Part shown: positions 42,377 through 53,667 of the stretch, one piece after another
Layout of the letters: each line of letters opens with the position of its first letter
How positions within the stretch are numbered: the stretch's first letter is position 1
DNA from: Amia ocellicauda
Taxonomy: Eukaryota; Chordata; Actinopteri; Amiiformes; Amiidae
Length of the DNA: 64,000 nt
Direction: 5' to 3'
NCBI RefSeq assembly: GCF_036373705.1
Contig: NC_089857.1
Location: forward strand, 39,008,784 to 39,072,783
Position numbers and translations under genes: made by a program
The notes under the pieces: generated by a model
What the model was told of the DNA's origin: nothing
The model's database searches: none
What the model saw: the letters and a program-made list of their open reading frames with translations, nothing else

Positions 42377-43089
42377 TTTAATGTACAAATAGTGTAATTT
42401 TCCCTTAAAACTATAGTGCATGAACTCGCTCTTTGATTATTGCTCGAACAATAAAACAAATACCAACTTTATATTATATAGCTTTAAATAAATACGCTAC
42501 ACGAATAATTGCATGTAGGATGCACGAATGAAAGCAGTAATGGCCAACATTACTAGAAAGTGCTCCAGTGTGAATTGAACGACATAAACAAGGGAATCCG
42601 GCTGCTGTGTGTTTACGGATGACAAGTGTTTACTGCATGTATTGTGTTACAACTATTGCATTTAAAAAGCGTGTGTTTATATTTTCTACATGCTGTGTTT
42701 AGTTTTCTAGGCTACATGTCGTGTTATACACTGTGTTACACTCCGTATTTGTGCACAATGATCTATAGCGCCCAGTGTCGCTGTGCGGCTGTTTCTGCGC
42801 CAGTGTGCCCGGCCGCAAGGGGGCGCCATCAGCATGCACAGCTTTGCAAAGGGAGTCTGGAGCTCATAAGAATATACAAAAAAATACATGTATCAAAAAT
42901 AAACACGTTTCCTCCTGAAGCAAATGAGTCTGTGCATCAAGGCAAGCTGAGGTTTCTGAGAATTAATGTTTTGTTTTCAAGGGCAGGAGGATATATAGCC
43001 ACTTCAACGTATATACAAACACTGACATTCATCCAGGTCTGAATTCCACGTCCTGCAAATTGCTATATCAGTCTGAAATGGGCCTTTCC

Positions 43090-43382
43090 TTCCCTCTCCT
43101 GTTGACTTATGATTGGCCGGCTTCGGTGTCGCCATCACGGGGGACGCTTCTGATTGGTCACTGAACCTATCCATCAGCTTCCCCACAGCACAGCGCGGAC
43201 GTGCCTGACGCTGATGGCAGCGAGAAGAGACGCGTTTCTGTTCGCATCGCTTGTTCGTGGGGCATTTAAAAGTTATTATTTTAAGATAAGGCATGAATAA
43301 CTCAGCATGGAGAGCCAGAGACCCTTTATAAATATCTGCATGAACATCTCGACCTGAGTTCTGCTAGGAATTGATAGACTGA
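43090..43382 (+). promoter_or_regulatory. Probable promoter and leader exon of the JTB-like gene
   Basis: Two inverted CCAAT boxes (ATTGG at 43112-43116 and 43153-43157) lie in GC-richer sequence. Downstream, a strong donor (GTAAGTAC from 43383) could end a non-coding leader exon spliced to an acceptor just before the ATG at 43750, for example the CAG at 43717-43719. The leader would contain a 12-codon upstream open frame starting at 43293. All of this is inference from motifs. Confidence 0.4.
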
Positions 43383-43593
43383 GTAAGTACTAGCTAAAGA
43401 CTGTACAAACTAACGAATTATGTTACATCTCGATTGATACTGTTTCCATCTATTGGCAACACAAATGTGACAGCATGCTAATGAGACAGTGTGTTTATGT
43501 ATACCTGGTCTAATTAGCTCACTGTAACTGATTGCACCTGTTATTGTAACATGCTGATGTCCCCGTATGAAACATTGTTTTTTAATTGTGATC

Positions 43594-43615
43594 TTATTAT
43601 TATTATTATTATTAT
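43594..43615. repeat. (TTA)n microsatellite
   Basis: Seven TTA/ATT triplets in the proposed leader intron of the JTB-like gene. Confidence 0.9.
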
Positions 43616-43749
43616 CAACAGAGACATAATCATGTAAACTTCAAATTATGCATGCACAGGCTTGTGTTTATAATGTGACATAATGTAAATAAGTTTAAAG
43701 CAAATCATATTTCAACAGCGTTGTCTCTTTTAATAGGATAATAAATAGG

Positions 43750-45526
43750 ATGTACCCCAGCTCCCTCTACGCCTGGCATTGTGTGTGGATGAGTTGGAGT
43801 TTTCTTCTGTACAGCATTAGGTAAAGGACAACTTGTATAATATTGTGTGTGTATACGCTTGTATTTGTTGTGTGAATGTTCATCAGTATTAGGTCTCATG
43901 AAGTTCTTTGGTAGACCTAATGGTCAAATATATGTGTGAGGTATCATTTGAGAAATTTTTGGAGACAAAATCTATACTGCTGTAAGATGGGCCGAATAAT
44001 ATCTTCTCATGTGTAACCTTTGTTATATTCATACTATTTGCCATATTCTTATGTTCAAATCTCCCTGTATTTGATGTCTTCCTTGATCCAAAATGAATTT
44101 GTTAACCATAGAACTGCTTTCCATAATATTTCATGTAACATTGACTGTTGATTGGCTTAAGGAGTTGTGTTGGTGATACAATGATCTCCTTTTTGACCAT
44201 TTTTGGTCACATGATCTAAACAAAGCATTGGTTACCAGCAGTGGGAAGATGCTGTGAGGGGTATTTATGTTTTGATGATGATTCTTAAATTCAGGTGAAT
44301 ACAGGTCTTCAGAATTCACATTGAATGTAATATATAAGTTATATTTCTTCATTTGCATGTGAACCAGTTTTTAACAGTCCCACTAAATACAATTCTGTAC
44401 ATACATTTTCAGGTCCTGTGAAGGAGCACCACTGAAACAGAAAGATCTATGTAAGTTCAATTTAGTTTTCTAAAATATAGAGTTAGGCTCTGTATGGCAC
44501 CACAGTGGATTTGAATGATGTGCTTGAAGTGTAGACTTTCATCTTTAATGTGAGGATAGTTACATCCAAATTCGGTGAACGGTGTAAAAGACAAACTAAC
44601 ATAAGTCTACACTTAAAGCACATCTTGATAGTTTCCTTTCAAATCCACTGTGGTGGCGTACAGATCTGGAAAAAAATAAGTTCAAAAGTTCATTAAGTCC
44701 AAGTTCAGAAATCAATGTTAAGTGGTCTCTTACTTTTTTCCAGAGCTGTATGTATGTGTGTATGTATATGTGTGTGTGTATATATATATAACAAAAAATT
44801 CAATATGAAAATACAAAATAATAATGCAATCATTCAGTTATAATGAAATATGTCTGCTTTTATACTTTCCAGTTAAGGCTACACAGCCTCCACCCTGTTG
44901 GGTGACAGAAGAGTTTACAGTGCAGCAGGACTGCTCCCCATGCAGTGAATATCAAAAGGTAGGACCCTGTACGCCCTAGTTTCTAAGAGTTCTTCAGAGT
45001 GGATTGACGCTGATCAGTCCAGCAAAACCAAGTATTGTCAGCAGTGTTATAATTATACATAATACATAATTAGCTAGTAGTTCAAGGGACTATTTTCCTT
45101 GCTATGAACCCAGTACAGCAGATACTGTGCATGTGCGTATTTAATTGTACTCATCTGACTTCACTTCATCCTGCAGAAAACTGAAGCACAGTGTGTTTCT
45201 TCTGGCTTGATAGAGCAATTAAAGTGCAACAAATCTGGCCATGTCGAATATCGAAGGTAAGTCACGCGGTGATAAATAATTTCACGAGGTGCACAGATGT
45301 GGTCTGAGATCTGTGTATCTATCTTTTATTCTTTGCTTGTTAATAGTCAGCAGAATGTGGGGGGTGTGGGAGGTTTTTTAAATGTTTCATTGTTAGTGTC
45401 TCTTGTTGAATTGTCTGTAGTATGGGGTGGTGGATTATTTTTACTGTTTTGCTTTAACAAGTTTCAATGTGTTAATAGTGTTTTTGGATTTGTTAAATAA
45501 AGTTTATTTAACCTGTCTGTATATCT

Positions 45527-45568
<42 letters not shown>

Positions 45569-48061
45569 TGAAATGTATTTAAAATACTTTGAGCTGGTTG
45601 GCAAAATTACGGGGTCACCTGGAAATCTTACTAATAATGGGATACTATATATAGACCATTGGCGTATCCACAAATATTGAATTACCATGGCTCTAAGGAG
45701 GTAAAATGTCATGCTTCAGACCACATGACCATCTACAACACAGGGAATAAAATTTAAAACCTAAAGATTTGTTTTACAGTTCAACTAAGAAGAGAAGGAC
45801 TGATTGAAGCAGTTTTTCTGCTTTTGTTTGAAGCTGAAAAGCTCAAAGTGATTTAAAAGAAATTTGATAGGCGGGCAGACGGGTACAGTCAAAATGTGTG
45901 GTTTGGGGTTGTTTTGTTAGTTCAAAATGCAGGTGAATTCTGTCTGTCATTAGTTTTTTTTTTTTTTCTATCACTTGATAGTAAGATTTTCAGGTGTATC
46001 CATCCATTCATCTTAATCACATAGTGAAGAGTGAGGCAAGGAAGAAGTCACCGTGTTGATCATACTCGGGAGACTTTATTCATACTGGCATGGGACAGTA
46101 CCCGTCCAGGCAGTCTCTCAGAACAAAGGATTACAAGAAGTTTTATAGAAGTTTTATAGGTGTATACATTCTAAGATTCACCAATCAGGATGTTATACAA
46201 ACTCAAGATCCTAATTAAGTGATAAATCAGCATCTTCACACATCAGCTTCAGTTACATACACCGATCAGCCATAACATTATAACCACCTGCCTAATATTG
46301 TGTAGGTCCCCCTTCTGCCGCCAAAACAGCCCTGATCCGTCGAGGCACGGACTCCAACAGACCTCTGAAGGTGTGCTGTGGTATCTGGCACCAAGACGTT
46401 AGCAGCAGATCCTTTAAGTCCTGTAAGTTGCGAGGTGGGGCCTCCATGGATCGGACTTGTTTGTCCAGCACATCCCACAGATGCTCGATTGGATTGAGAT
46501 CTGGGGAATTTGGAGGCCAAGTCAACACCTTGAACTCGTGATTCATCAGACCAGGCCACCTTCTTCCATTGCTCCGTGGTCCAGTTCTGATGCTCACATG
46601 CCCATTGTAGGCGCTTTTGGCAGTGGACAGGGGTCAGCATGGGCACCCTGACTGGTCTGCGGCTACGCAGCCCCATACGCAACAAACTGCGATGCACTGT
46701 GTGTTCTGACACCTTTCTATCAGAACCAGCATTAACTTTTTCAGCAATTTGAGCTACAGTAGCTCGTCAGTTGGATCAGACCACACGGGCCAGCCTTCGC
46801 TCCCCACGTGCATCAATGAGCCTTGGCCGCCCATAACCCTGTCGCTGGTTTAACACTTTTCCTTCCTTGGACCACTTTTGATAGGTACTGACCACTGCAG
46901 ACCAGGAACACCCCACAAGAGCAGCAGTTTTGGAGATGCTCTGACCCAGTTTGGCCCTTGTCAAAGTCGCTCAGATCCTTACGCCCATTTTTCCTGCTTC
47001 TAACACATCAACTTTGAGGACAAAATGTTCACTTGCTGCCTCATATTTCCCACCCACTGACAGATGCCATGATAACGAGATTATCAGTGTTATTCACTTC
47101 ACCTGCCAGTGCTCATAATGATATGGCTGATCGGTGTACATTCTCTATTTCTATATGCAATTATGAAGTAATGCTATCCTTCACTTCTCATTGCATGCAG
47201 CCCGTTGTTTTTTGTTTTTTAACTACCAGTTCATCCTTATAGCTTCTTCATAGTAAGCCAACTTGATTAATTTAAACACATTCTAAGAAGCACACTGCTA
47301 CACCTGGTACAATAATGAACAGACTTCTCATTATTCCTAAAACATATAACTTTCTAGATAGTTTTGCAATTTACAGACTTCTTCAGTAGGTATAGATATC
47401 TATATATAACAAGTTTTCATTTAACATGGGCACCACAATTAGCTTATTGTCAATAGTGTGGGAAGGAACATGGCATTTATCTTTTACATTTCAGGGACAC
47501 ATGAAGCTGCCTACAGTACACAATAGAGTAGTGCTGCCCAAACCCAGTCCTCAAGGGCTCCTATCCAACAGGTTTTATACAGGTTACCTTTAATGATCAA
47601 TTTCTTAATGCCTGGAACCATTTCAATGTGATCAATTAAGCAGGTGTTTTGTGAAATGAAGTTATGTAGAGGTTTGGTAAAAAGAAAATGAACTTTTCAG
47701 CCCTCAATGACCAAAATTCCCTTAATTGAACAAGTGAATTGCTTAATTTATCAATAATTTCCATGTGGTCCCAGTATGTTGAAATTAGCTATTTAGGGTG
47801 ACTTACAAAACTTACTGGATAGGGCATAGAGCATTGTTTGAGACATGCAAAGGCTGTTATTAACTGGGTAGTAACATTACATTTCGATTTGTGTGCATTC
47901 TTAGTTGTCGCTCAGCTGCTGCCGAAGAGCTGAAATTCTGGAAGTTTGAAGGGGCGATGCTGGCATTCAGCACGGTGTTCGCCATTCTTGTGATGCTCCG
48001 TCAGCGGAAACTGGACAGACGGGCCGAATATAAAGTCCGACAACAGATCCAAGGAATATAA
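43750..48061 (+). CDS. JTB-like (jumping translocation breakpoint) membrane protein, 5 coding exons
   Basis: JTB is a small type I membrane protein linked to mitochondria, cytokinesis and TGF-beta signalling. Exons: 43750-43820, 44413-44450, 44873-44958, 45177-45256, 47905-48061; 143 aa against 146 in human, with all phases joining. The first exon encodes a short hydrophobic, signal-peptide-like N-terminus (about 1-23). The ectodomain is Cys-rich and keeps PPCWVTEEF and CSPCSEYQK (human PCWLVEEF and CSPCSNF). The last exon gives SCRSAAAEELKFWKFEGAML, a membrane segment (about 107-123), then a basic cytosolic tail RQRKLDRRAEYKVRQQIQGI, against human RQRQLDRKALEKVRKQIESI. The last intron carries a Tc1 remnant and a MITE. 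Human JTB lies on chromosome 1, not beside LMNB1, so this may be a separate paralogue. Confidence 0.88.
44497..44656. mobile_element. Foldback remnant of a Tc1-like element
   Basis: The left arm (44497-44537, CACCACAGTGGATTTGAA then GTGCTTGAAGTGTAGACTT) is the inverted copy of the right arm (44603-44656), which has about 13 extra bases. TA lies at both outer edges. I recall this sequence as the terminal region of a common fish Tc1 family. It encodes nothing, and sits 46 bases after JTB-like exon 2. Confidence 0.75.
45530..45565. repeat. (AT)n microsatellite
   Basis: About 17 AT units in the last intron of the JTB-like gene. Confidence 0.92.
46260..47136 (-). mobile_element. Internally deleted Tc1-like transposon
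   Basis: TA flanks both sides (46258-46259, 47137-47138). The terminal inverted repeats begin CACCGATCAGCCATA and match for roughly 26 bases. The element is only 877 bp because part of the transposase is deleted. It is a different Tc1 family from the copy at 9723, with unrelated termini. It lies in the last JTB-like intron, antisense to the gene. Confidence 0.92.
46292..46964 (-). pseudogene. Truncated Tc1 transposase
   Basis: The minus strand gives an HTH segment (SISKTAALVGCSWSAVVSTY, from 46964), then a segment with VAWSDES (first catalytic Asp). In another frame it runs directly into LTWPPNSPDLNPIEHLWDVL (third catalytic residue) and a C-terminus ending near 46292. The second catalytic Asp block is absent, so roughly 80 residues are missing between the two. 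There is also an in-frame break near 46770. The protein cannot be active. Confidence 0.88.
47529..47826. mobile_element. MITE (hAT-like), copy 2
   Basis: This is the inverted counterpart of 7674-7990: it begins GTGCTGCCCAAACCCAGTCC and ends ACTTACTGGATAGGG. The interior shares long stretches such as GATCAATTAAGCAGGTG in inverted order with copy 1. It ends about 80 bases before the last JTB-like exon. Confidence 0.75.
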
Positions 48062-50089
48062 ATGAACTGCAGAGTTCTCCGTTTGCTTTTTTTTTTCCAC
48101 ATAATTTATTTTTTCAGTTAAATGTGATGTTTTCTCTTAATAGAGTACTTTTGAGAATTTGTATTCTAATTACACTAATGACAACCTAATGATTTATTTT
48201 TTTCCCCATATATGAAAGATACATATAAAATGTAGTATTGCACAGACTTAAGTCTCCTTTAAATAAGGGCACACACTTCTAATCAAACAAACCAAAGCAG
48301 ATGCCTTAATTTGTGCTTGCTGCCCATATCTGGCCAGTTATTAGACCCATTAAACCAGTACTAAATTAATCGGCATTTCATTTTACACATAATCTAAGGC
48401 AGTAGTGTGGTGTAGTGGTTAGGGCTCTGGACTGGTGGGGGCACTGCTGTTATACCCTTGAGTGAGATACTAGATTGCTCCAGTAAAGACCCAGCTGTAT
48501 AAATGGGGAAATATATGTATAAAATAATATAACAATTGTAAGATTGGAAAACTCACCAAATCTATTATGACACCATTCAAATGTGTATAATTTCCTGTTA
48601 ACTAAAACAACATGCTAAAATTCTCCTGTTTATAGGTGAGACTGTGACTAAAGCAGTATTAACACTGCAGTGGTGAAAATACTTAATTTTACACTGGATC
48701 ATTTTCAGGAAAAAATACATTAAACTTTTCAATTGAGAATGGATAGATTATTTTTTAGTTGTAATTTCTTCGAGCAAAATACATACATGTTTATATAGTT
48801 CGCTTAATAACTACCTCGGATATGTCCACTTTCGCATTCCCATTTTCAGCACTGGACCCTCGATACAAAACCCTGCTTTACACACCCATGCATAGAAGAA
48901 ACATGTTCACATAATTTATGGAGTTTTCAACTTTCAGTTCTTATCCATTGGGTGCTGGAAATACATGAAGTAAGATCTGTACATTGTGAGTAACTGGACA
49001 GTTTTCCAAATCAACTGAACCATTTGTGAATAGGTATTGAATATGTAATAACCTTCAAAATAGGCTATATAAGAGATTTAGTTTAACAGCTTAACTAAAA
49101 AGGGCTAATTATTTTAATACGTACATGTGTGTTTTTGACTAAATATGTAATACACTAACAGCTAGCTGGTTGGTAGGCGAATTATTATATGTATAATTAT
49201 ATGTATTTATATATAACCCACAATCTTTAAAAACAAAAAATAAAAGTAATGTGTGAATGGATTTAATTTTGTCTACCAGTACTGCTGATTGACATACTTT
49301 TACAATTAAACCATTACAAGAGCATCATTTAGGGGTAACAATATTTTATAGCGACACTGATTATTCTTTTTAATAATTTAGTTAACTCTTTACACACTAG
49401 TTGCTCTCGGTGGTTCTTATCACAATGTGTGCTGCCAAAACAAGCAAAGACACAGCCATTCAGTTTGAACACAATGCACTTTAGGTTCTATTGAAAATTA
49501 ATGCCATGTTATCCTTTGTACATGGTGGGGGCATGACTTATGTGAGGCGGCTATTAAAGGGGAGGTCTCTACTCTCCCTGTGGCCAAACTACACACTTGT
49601 GTAAGACGCATTGCTGATGCTGAGGGAAACGTGTAGGTCCAGGTGTAGTTACCAAATAACATGGTGGCCACAGTAAATGTTGTGTATGAATTTAAACTCA
49701 CCTCCACTCTTGATCATTGTATTCCCTTTATCCTTGTATTTGGAATGATGTAAACATTTGAAACACTTAATGGTATTGACTACCAGTAATCATTTCATCT
49801 TAAAATACTATATATTTAAGAACTCGCAATTATTTTGTATTTAGGAAAAATGCCTCCCTACACATACATAAAGATGATTATCCGACGGCACACCACTCTT
49901 GTATGTATGGATACCTTGATTTTGGTAATGGTGTATGCAAGTCAGAGTTGAAGTGGTCATCTTTGATTTGCAATCTCTAATCGCACAGAAATGAAAGCAA
50001 AGCCTAGCATAAAAACGAGCTACAATATTGCAGTGTGCAATGAAAATCACAGTTAGAAATACACGTGTCCGGCAGCTCCGGTTTGAATT
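48062..50089. other. JTB-like 3' flank and interval to LMNB1
   Basis: It contains the 3' UTR of the JTB-like gene, one SINE (48398-48545), and otherwise AT-rich sequence without protein-like frames. I could not settle on a poly(A) signal for the JTB-like gene. Confidence 0.5.
48398..48545 (+). mobile_element. tRNA-derived SINE, internally deleted
   Basis: The head has a good A box (TGTAGTGGTTAGGGCTCTGG). The B-box segment present in the copy at 5443-5650 is missing. The body GCTCCAGTAAAGACCCAGCT and the end ATATAACAATTGTAAG are those of the same family. Loss of the B box would abolish Pol III transcription. Confidence 0.75.
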
Positions 50090-50260
50090 CAGGCTCCGCC
50101 GCCGAGCGCAGGGACGCGCCGCGCCATTGGTCTGCGCCGGGCCGGGCCGGGCCGCGGGATGCTAATGAGCCGCCATATTAGTCAAAGGCTCTTTCATTCG
50201 GGTGGGAGACGGAGCGGGAGGCGGTTGCATGGGTTTGCAGCTTTTCTTTTTTTGCAATTT
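50090..50260 (+). promoter_or_regulatory. CpG-island promoter of LMNB1
   Basis: The stretch is very GC-rich (GCCGGGCCGGGCCGGGCC). It holds an inverted CCAAT box (ATTGG, 50126-50130), an octamer-like ATGCTAAT (50159-50166) and a YY1-like CCGCCATATTA (50170-50180). No TATA box is seen at a fixed distance. The transcript start is probably around 50180-50260, giving a 5' UTR of 300-400 bases. Confidence 0.65.
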
Positions 50261-50575
50261 CCCTTGGCTTGCTTTTCTTTGTTTTGTTTCACGCGTTGCA
50301 TGAACTCAGTCCGGCGTTTCCCCCCTTCCCAATTTAAACTGCTTTGCTATAGCCCTTTCCCCAAGTATATATGTGGGTTGTTTTGTTTTCCCCCACACAG
50401 ATAAAGACGGTTTAAAATAGCATCTGTGCGCGGATTTTTGTGCTCCTCGTTTTGCAAATCGCTCGGGTTTTTGGGACAGACCTACTGGATTTTTTTTCCC
50501 ATATTGGGAATTTGTCTGCTTTGCTTTTGTTTGGCCCACCACTCTGCTCTTCTGCGTCTGCTGCTTTTTGCGACG

Positions 50576-53500
50576 ATGGCGACGACAACTTCGACCCCGG
50601 CCGGGCAGAGGATAAGCACCCGCTCCAGCGCTGCCGGCACGCCGCTCAGCCCCACCAGGATCTCCCGGCTGCAGGAGAAGGAGGAACTGCGCAACCTGAA
50701 CGACCGCCTGGCCGTGTACATCGACAAGGTGCGCAGCCTGGAGTCGGAGAACAGCCTGCTGCACCTGCAGATCTGCGAGAAGGAGGAGGTGCGGAGCCGG
50801 GAGATCACGGGCTTGAAGTCCCTGTATGAGACCGAGCTGGCCGACACCCGGAGGAGCCTGGACGACACCGCCCGGGAGAGAGCCCGGCTGCAGATCGAGC
50901 TGGGCAAGATCAGGACGGAGCACGAACAGCTCCTGCACAAGTGAGTCTGTGCACTGTAGGGTTATGCAATGGGTTCCCCCTCCGTCATCTCCGGGGATAC
51001 AAGTCAAACCTCTCTCTATAAGACAGCATTTAAGCATTTGTCTTCGTGGAGGTGACGGGTCTGGTTTTAGCATAAACTCACTCGCACACACGGTCTACTT
51101 CTAGGGAGTCAGTTAGACTGTCGATCCACTGAAACGGGACTGTGGCCGCGGCGCTGCAAAGTTGGCACCAGAAGTTGCTTGCTTGTGGATATCGGGACAG
51201 CTTTGTTCCAGGGCTTTTTCCCCTCTCCCTCTCTCTCTCTCTCCTCTTCTTGCTGCCACACCTACCGGGTGGTGGGGGAGGGGTGGGTACCTATCCCGTC
51301 ATTTGATTGGAATCCAGCATTAGGCTGCGTTTCTCTTGTGATCCCAGCGTGCCAGTTCACCCCCCATGCTGTTGCAACGCATTTCTACTCCACGGTCTCA
51401 AATGAATTGGTTTGGTGGCTTTTGTCGGCCCCCCCCCCAGGTCCTGCCGCTCAGATCCCGGGGGGCGGGGGGGGTCTCTGCGGCGCCTGGAGATCAATTG
51501 ATAATGAGCTACGTCACTACTACTATGCCCATATTGGGTAAAGAGGGGAGGGGCCAGCGTTGGACTGTGGAGACAGTTGCCACTTCGCTCCAATGTGACA
51601 GTTTCGGCTACAGTGTGTCGATCATGTAAACAAGAGTAGAGTTAATCTGGTTTCAAACAGTATTCCTGTATCACTCTATGAAGTGTGTGTATATAGTGCA
51701 CGCCTGGTTTGTCTTGCTATAAAGTTAATATGTTCTGATATGTATGATTTATAGTGACCGTTTTATAATGTCAGTAGTTTTTTTTCTTCGAAAGGTTTGG
51801 GATTGTACTTTTCCTCGTCCGCTTCCTGCCACTGCAGGCGTAGGCGGTTAAAATATGCTTGGAATCAGTCCTGCTCTCTTCCTGTGACTGTTGTCTTTCC
51901 TAAGGAATTGCTTCAACGGTTTCTTCATTTCTGTAGGAGGGGGGCATGCTGTTACACTATTGTTGCCATTCAAAAATCAGTTTGCGTTAAGCATGGGCAG
52001 CAAACCAAGTTTGTGAAACGAATGACTGTGGCTTTTGGTTCTGGTGTGATTCGTTTTTAATTGTGCGAAAAATAGTTTGCATGAATGGAATGTATGCATT
52101 TGAAGGCCCTGGCGTGTTGAATAGGACCGTTGCAGGAGTCCAGTCACATGAGGGCAGCGATTGTAGAGGTTTGTAACATTTTCATTTAGAATCAATTGAA
52201 TTTAGTGCTTTTCAATTAAAATAGCATGACGGCATTAATTAGTTCTTTGTTCTTGTTACTCTTGTGATTTACATTTGCTAGATGCATACTAGGATCATAC
52301 AATTAGAAAAAGCAATAATTCTACTTTTTTATCACATTTGTAAATTAATCCTGTTTGTTAATCTACAAAATTAAACCTGAAATAAGAATGTAAGTATTTG
52401 CATTTAATTTTCTTCTAATCCTTTAATTCAAGCATTGCGGATCTACGAGTTTGAACATATGGGTGGGGGTGGTGCTGAGTAGATTATAAAATGAAAACTT
52501 CAGACTCCTGCATTGGTTAATGAAGAAGCCCAGCCATAAGCAACCTAACCCCCATGATGAGCCATTTTAGGTCTTTCCAGCCTACATTCAAACATTATCA
52601 GGAGCCCATCAGTAAAACACATGGTAAACGTGATGTCTGAGATTTCAGGAGTCCCTGAATTACAAATGTCCTTCTTCTAGTCCAGTCTTCTCAATTTCAA
52701 AGTGTTTTAATATGTATACAATTTAGAACTATACAGGATGCATTGCATTGCATTTTTTTTAATAATATGGATATTTTTTATGGTATGGTTGACTGCAATG
52801 TCTTTCCATAGATAATGAATATTTAACTGTATGCAAGCCTGACTTCAACTTGAGTAGTGCATTATTTTTTTTTTACACCTTGCCAGCACTACGTAGCTTA
52901 TATATGTATACATTGCTTTTGAATCTTCTGTATTTTTAAAGAGACATTTAATTGTAGATCTCTTGTGCTTAAAGGAATGTACATCCTTTGGCGCTAGAAT
53001 CTGAATAGTTTGCAGATCTACTTAAAAGCTGTACTAGTTTGGAAGATCATTTGGTTTGGTTTTGATTGATGGGAGCACTGACTTTGCTTGTGCAACTGTC
53101 TACAGATTTGGAACAGATGCAATGAAATTATAAGGGTCCAATCTGAAACAGGTGTTTTAAACAAATCACAAAACATGCATAAACAAAAAAGCTTCCCCCC
53201 CCCAACACAAGGCTCGGTTTCTCATCCGCAGGACAGTTTGAAGCTGAAAGGTTTTACTAGTGATGGATTTGAACAGCTGCAATTTGACTGGGCATTTGCA
53301 AGATTCAAATTTGCGTAATGATGAAGTTGTAAGCAAGACCGCTTTAAATGAGCATTTACAGCACAAAATGTATTAGGTTTTCAATGCAAAGCATTGAGTG
53401 ACATGGCAACTGGAGGATTTTGTGTTGGTATAGTTGCTCCCAAATTGTGCCAGCTGTTATGTTCTCGTCCTGCCTTTAAACTGAAAAATACACAGGATCC

Positions 53501-53635
53501 TTTTGTCTTCACTGCCATTTGCTGCTACGGAAACCTATAATGCATTTAAATTCTTAATTTTCAAGGAGTTTAATGGGTTGGTTTTCTTTTGGAGTCACTG
53601 TCACAATGTCATTGCCATTTTAACCAAAGCTTTAA

Positions 53636-53667
<32 letters not shown>

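Noticed and set aside
50426-50575. In-frame extension upstream of the LMNB1 ATG
   Set aside because: It has no ATG; the extension would need a GTG start and the known head domain begins at 50576.
50306-51091. 261-codon minus-strand open frame
   Set aside because: It is antisense to LMNB1 exon 1 and its GC-rich flank, with no domain recognisable.
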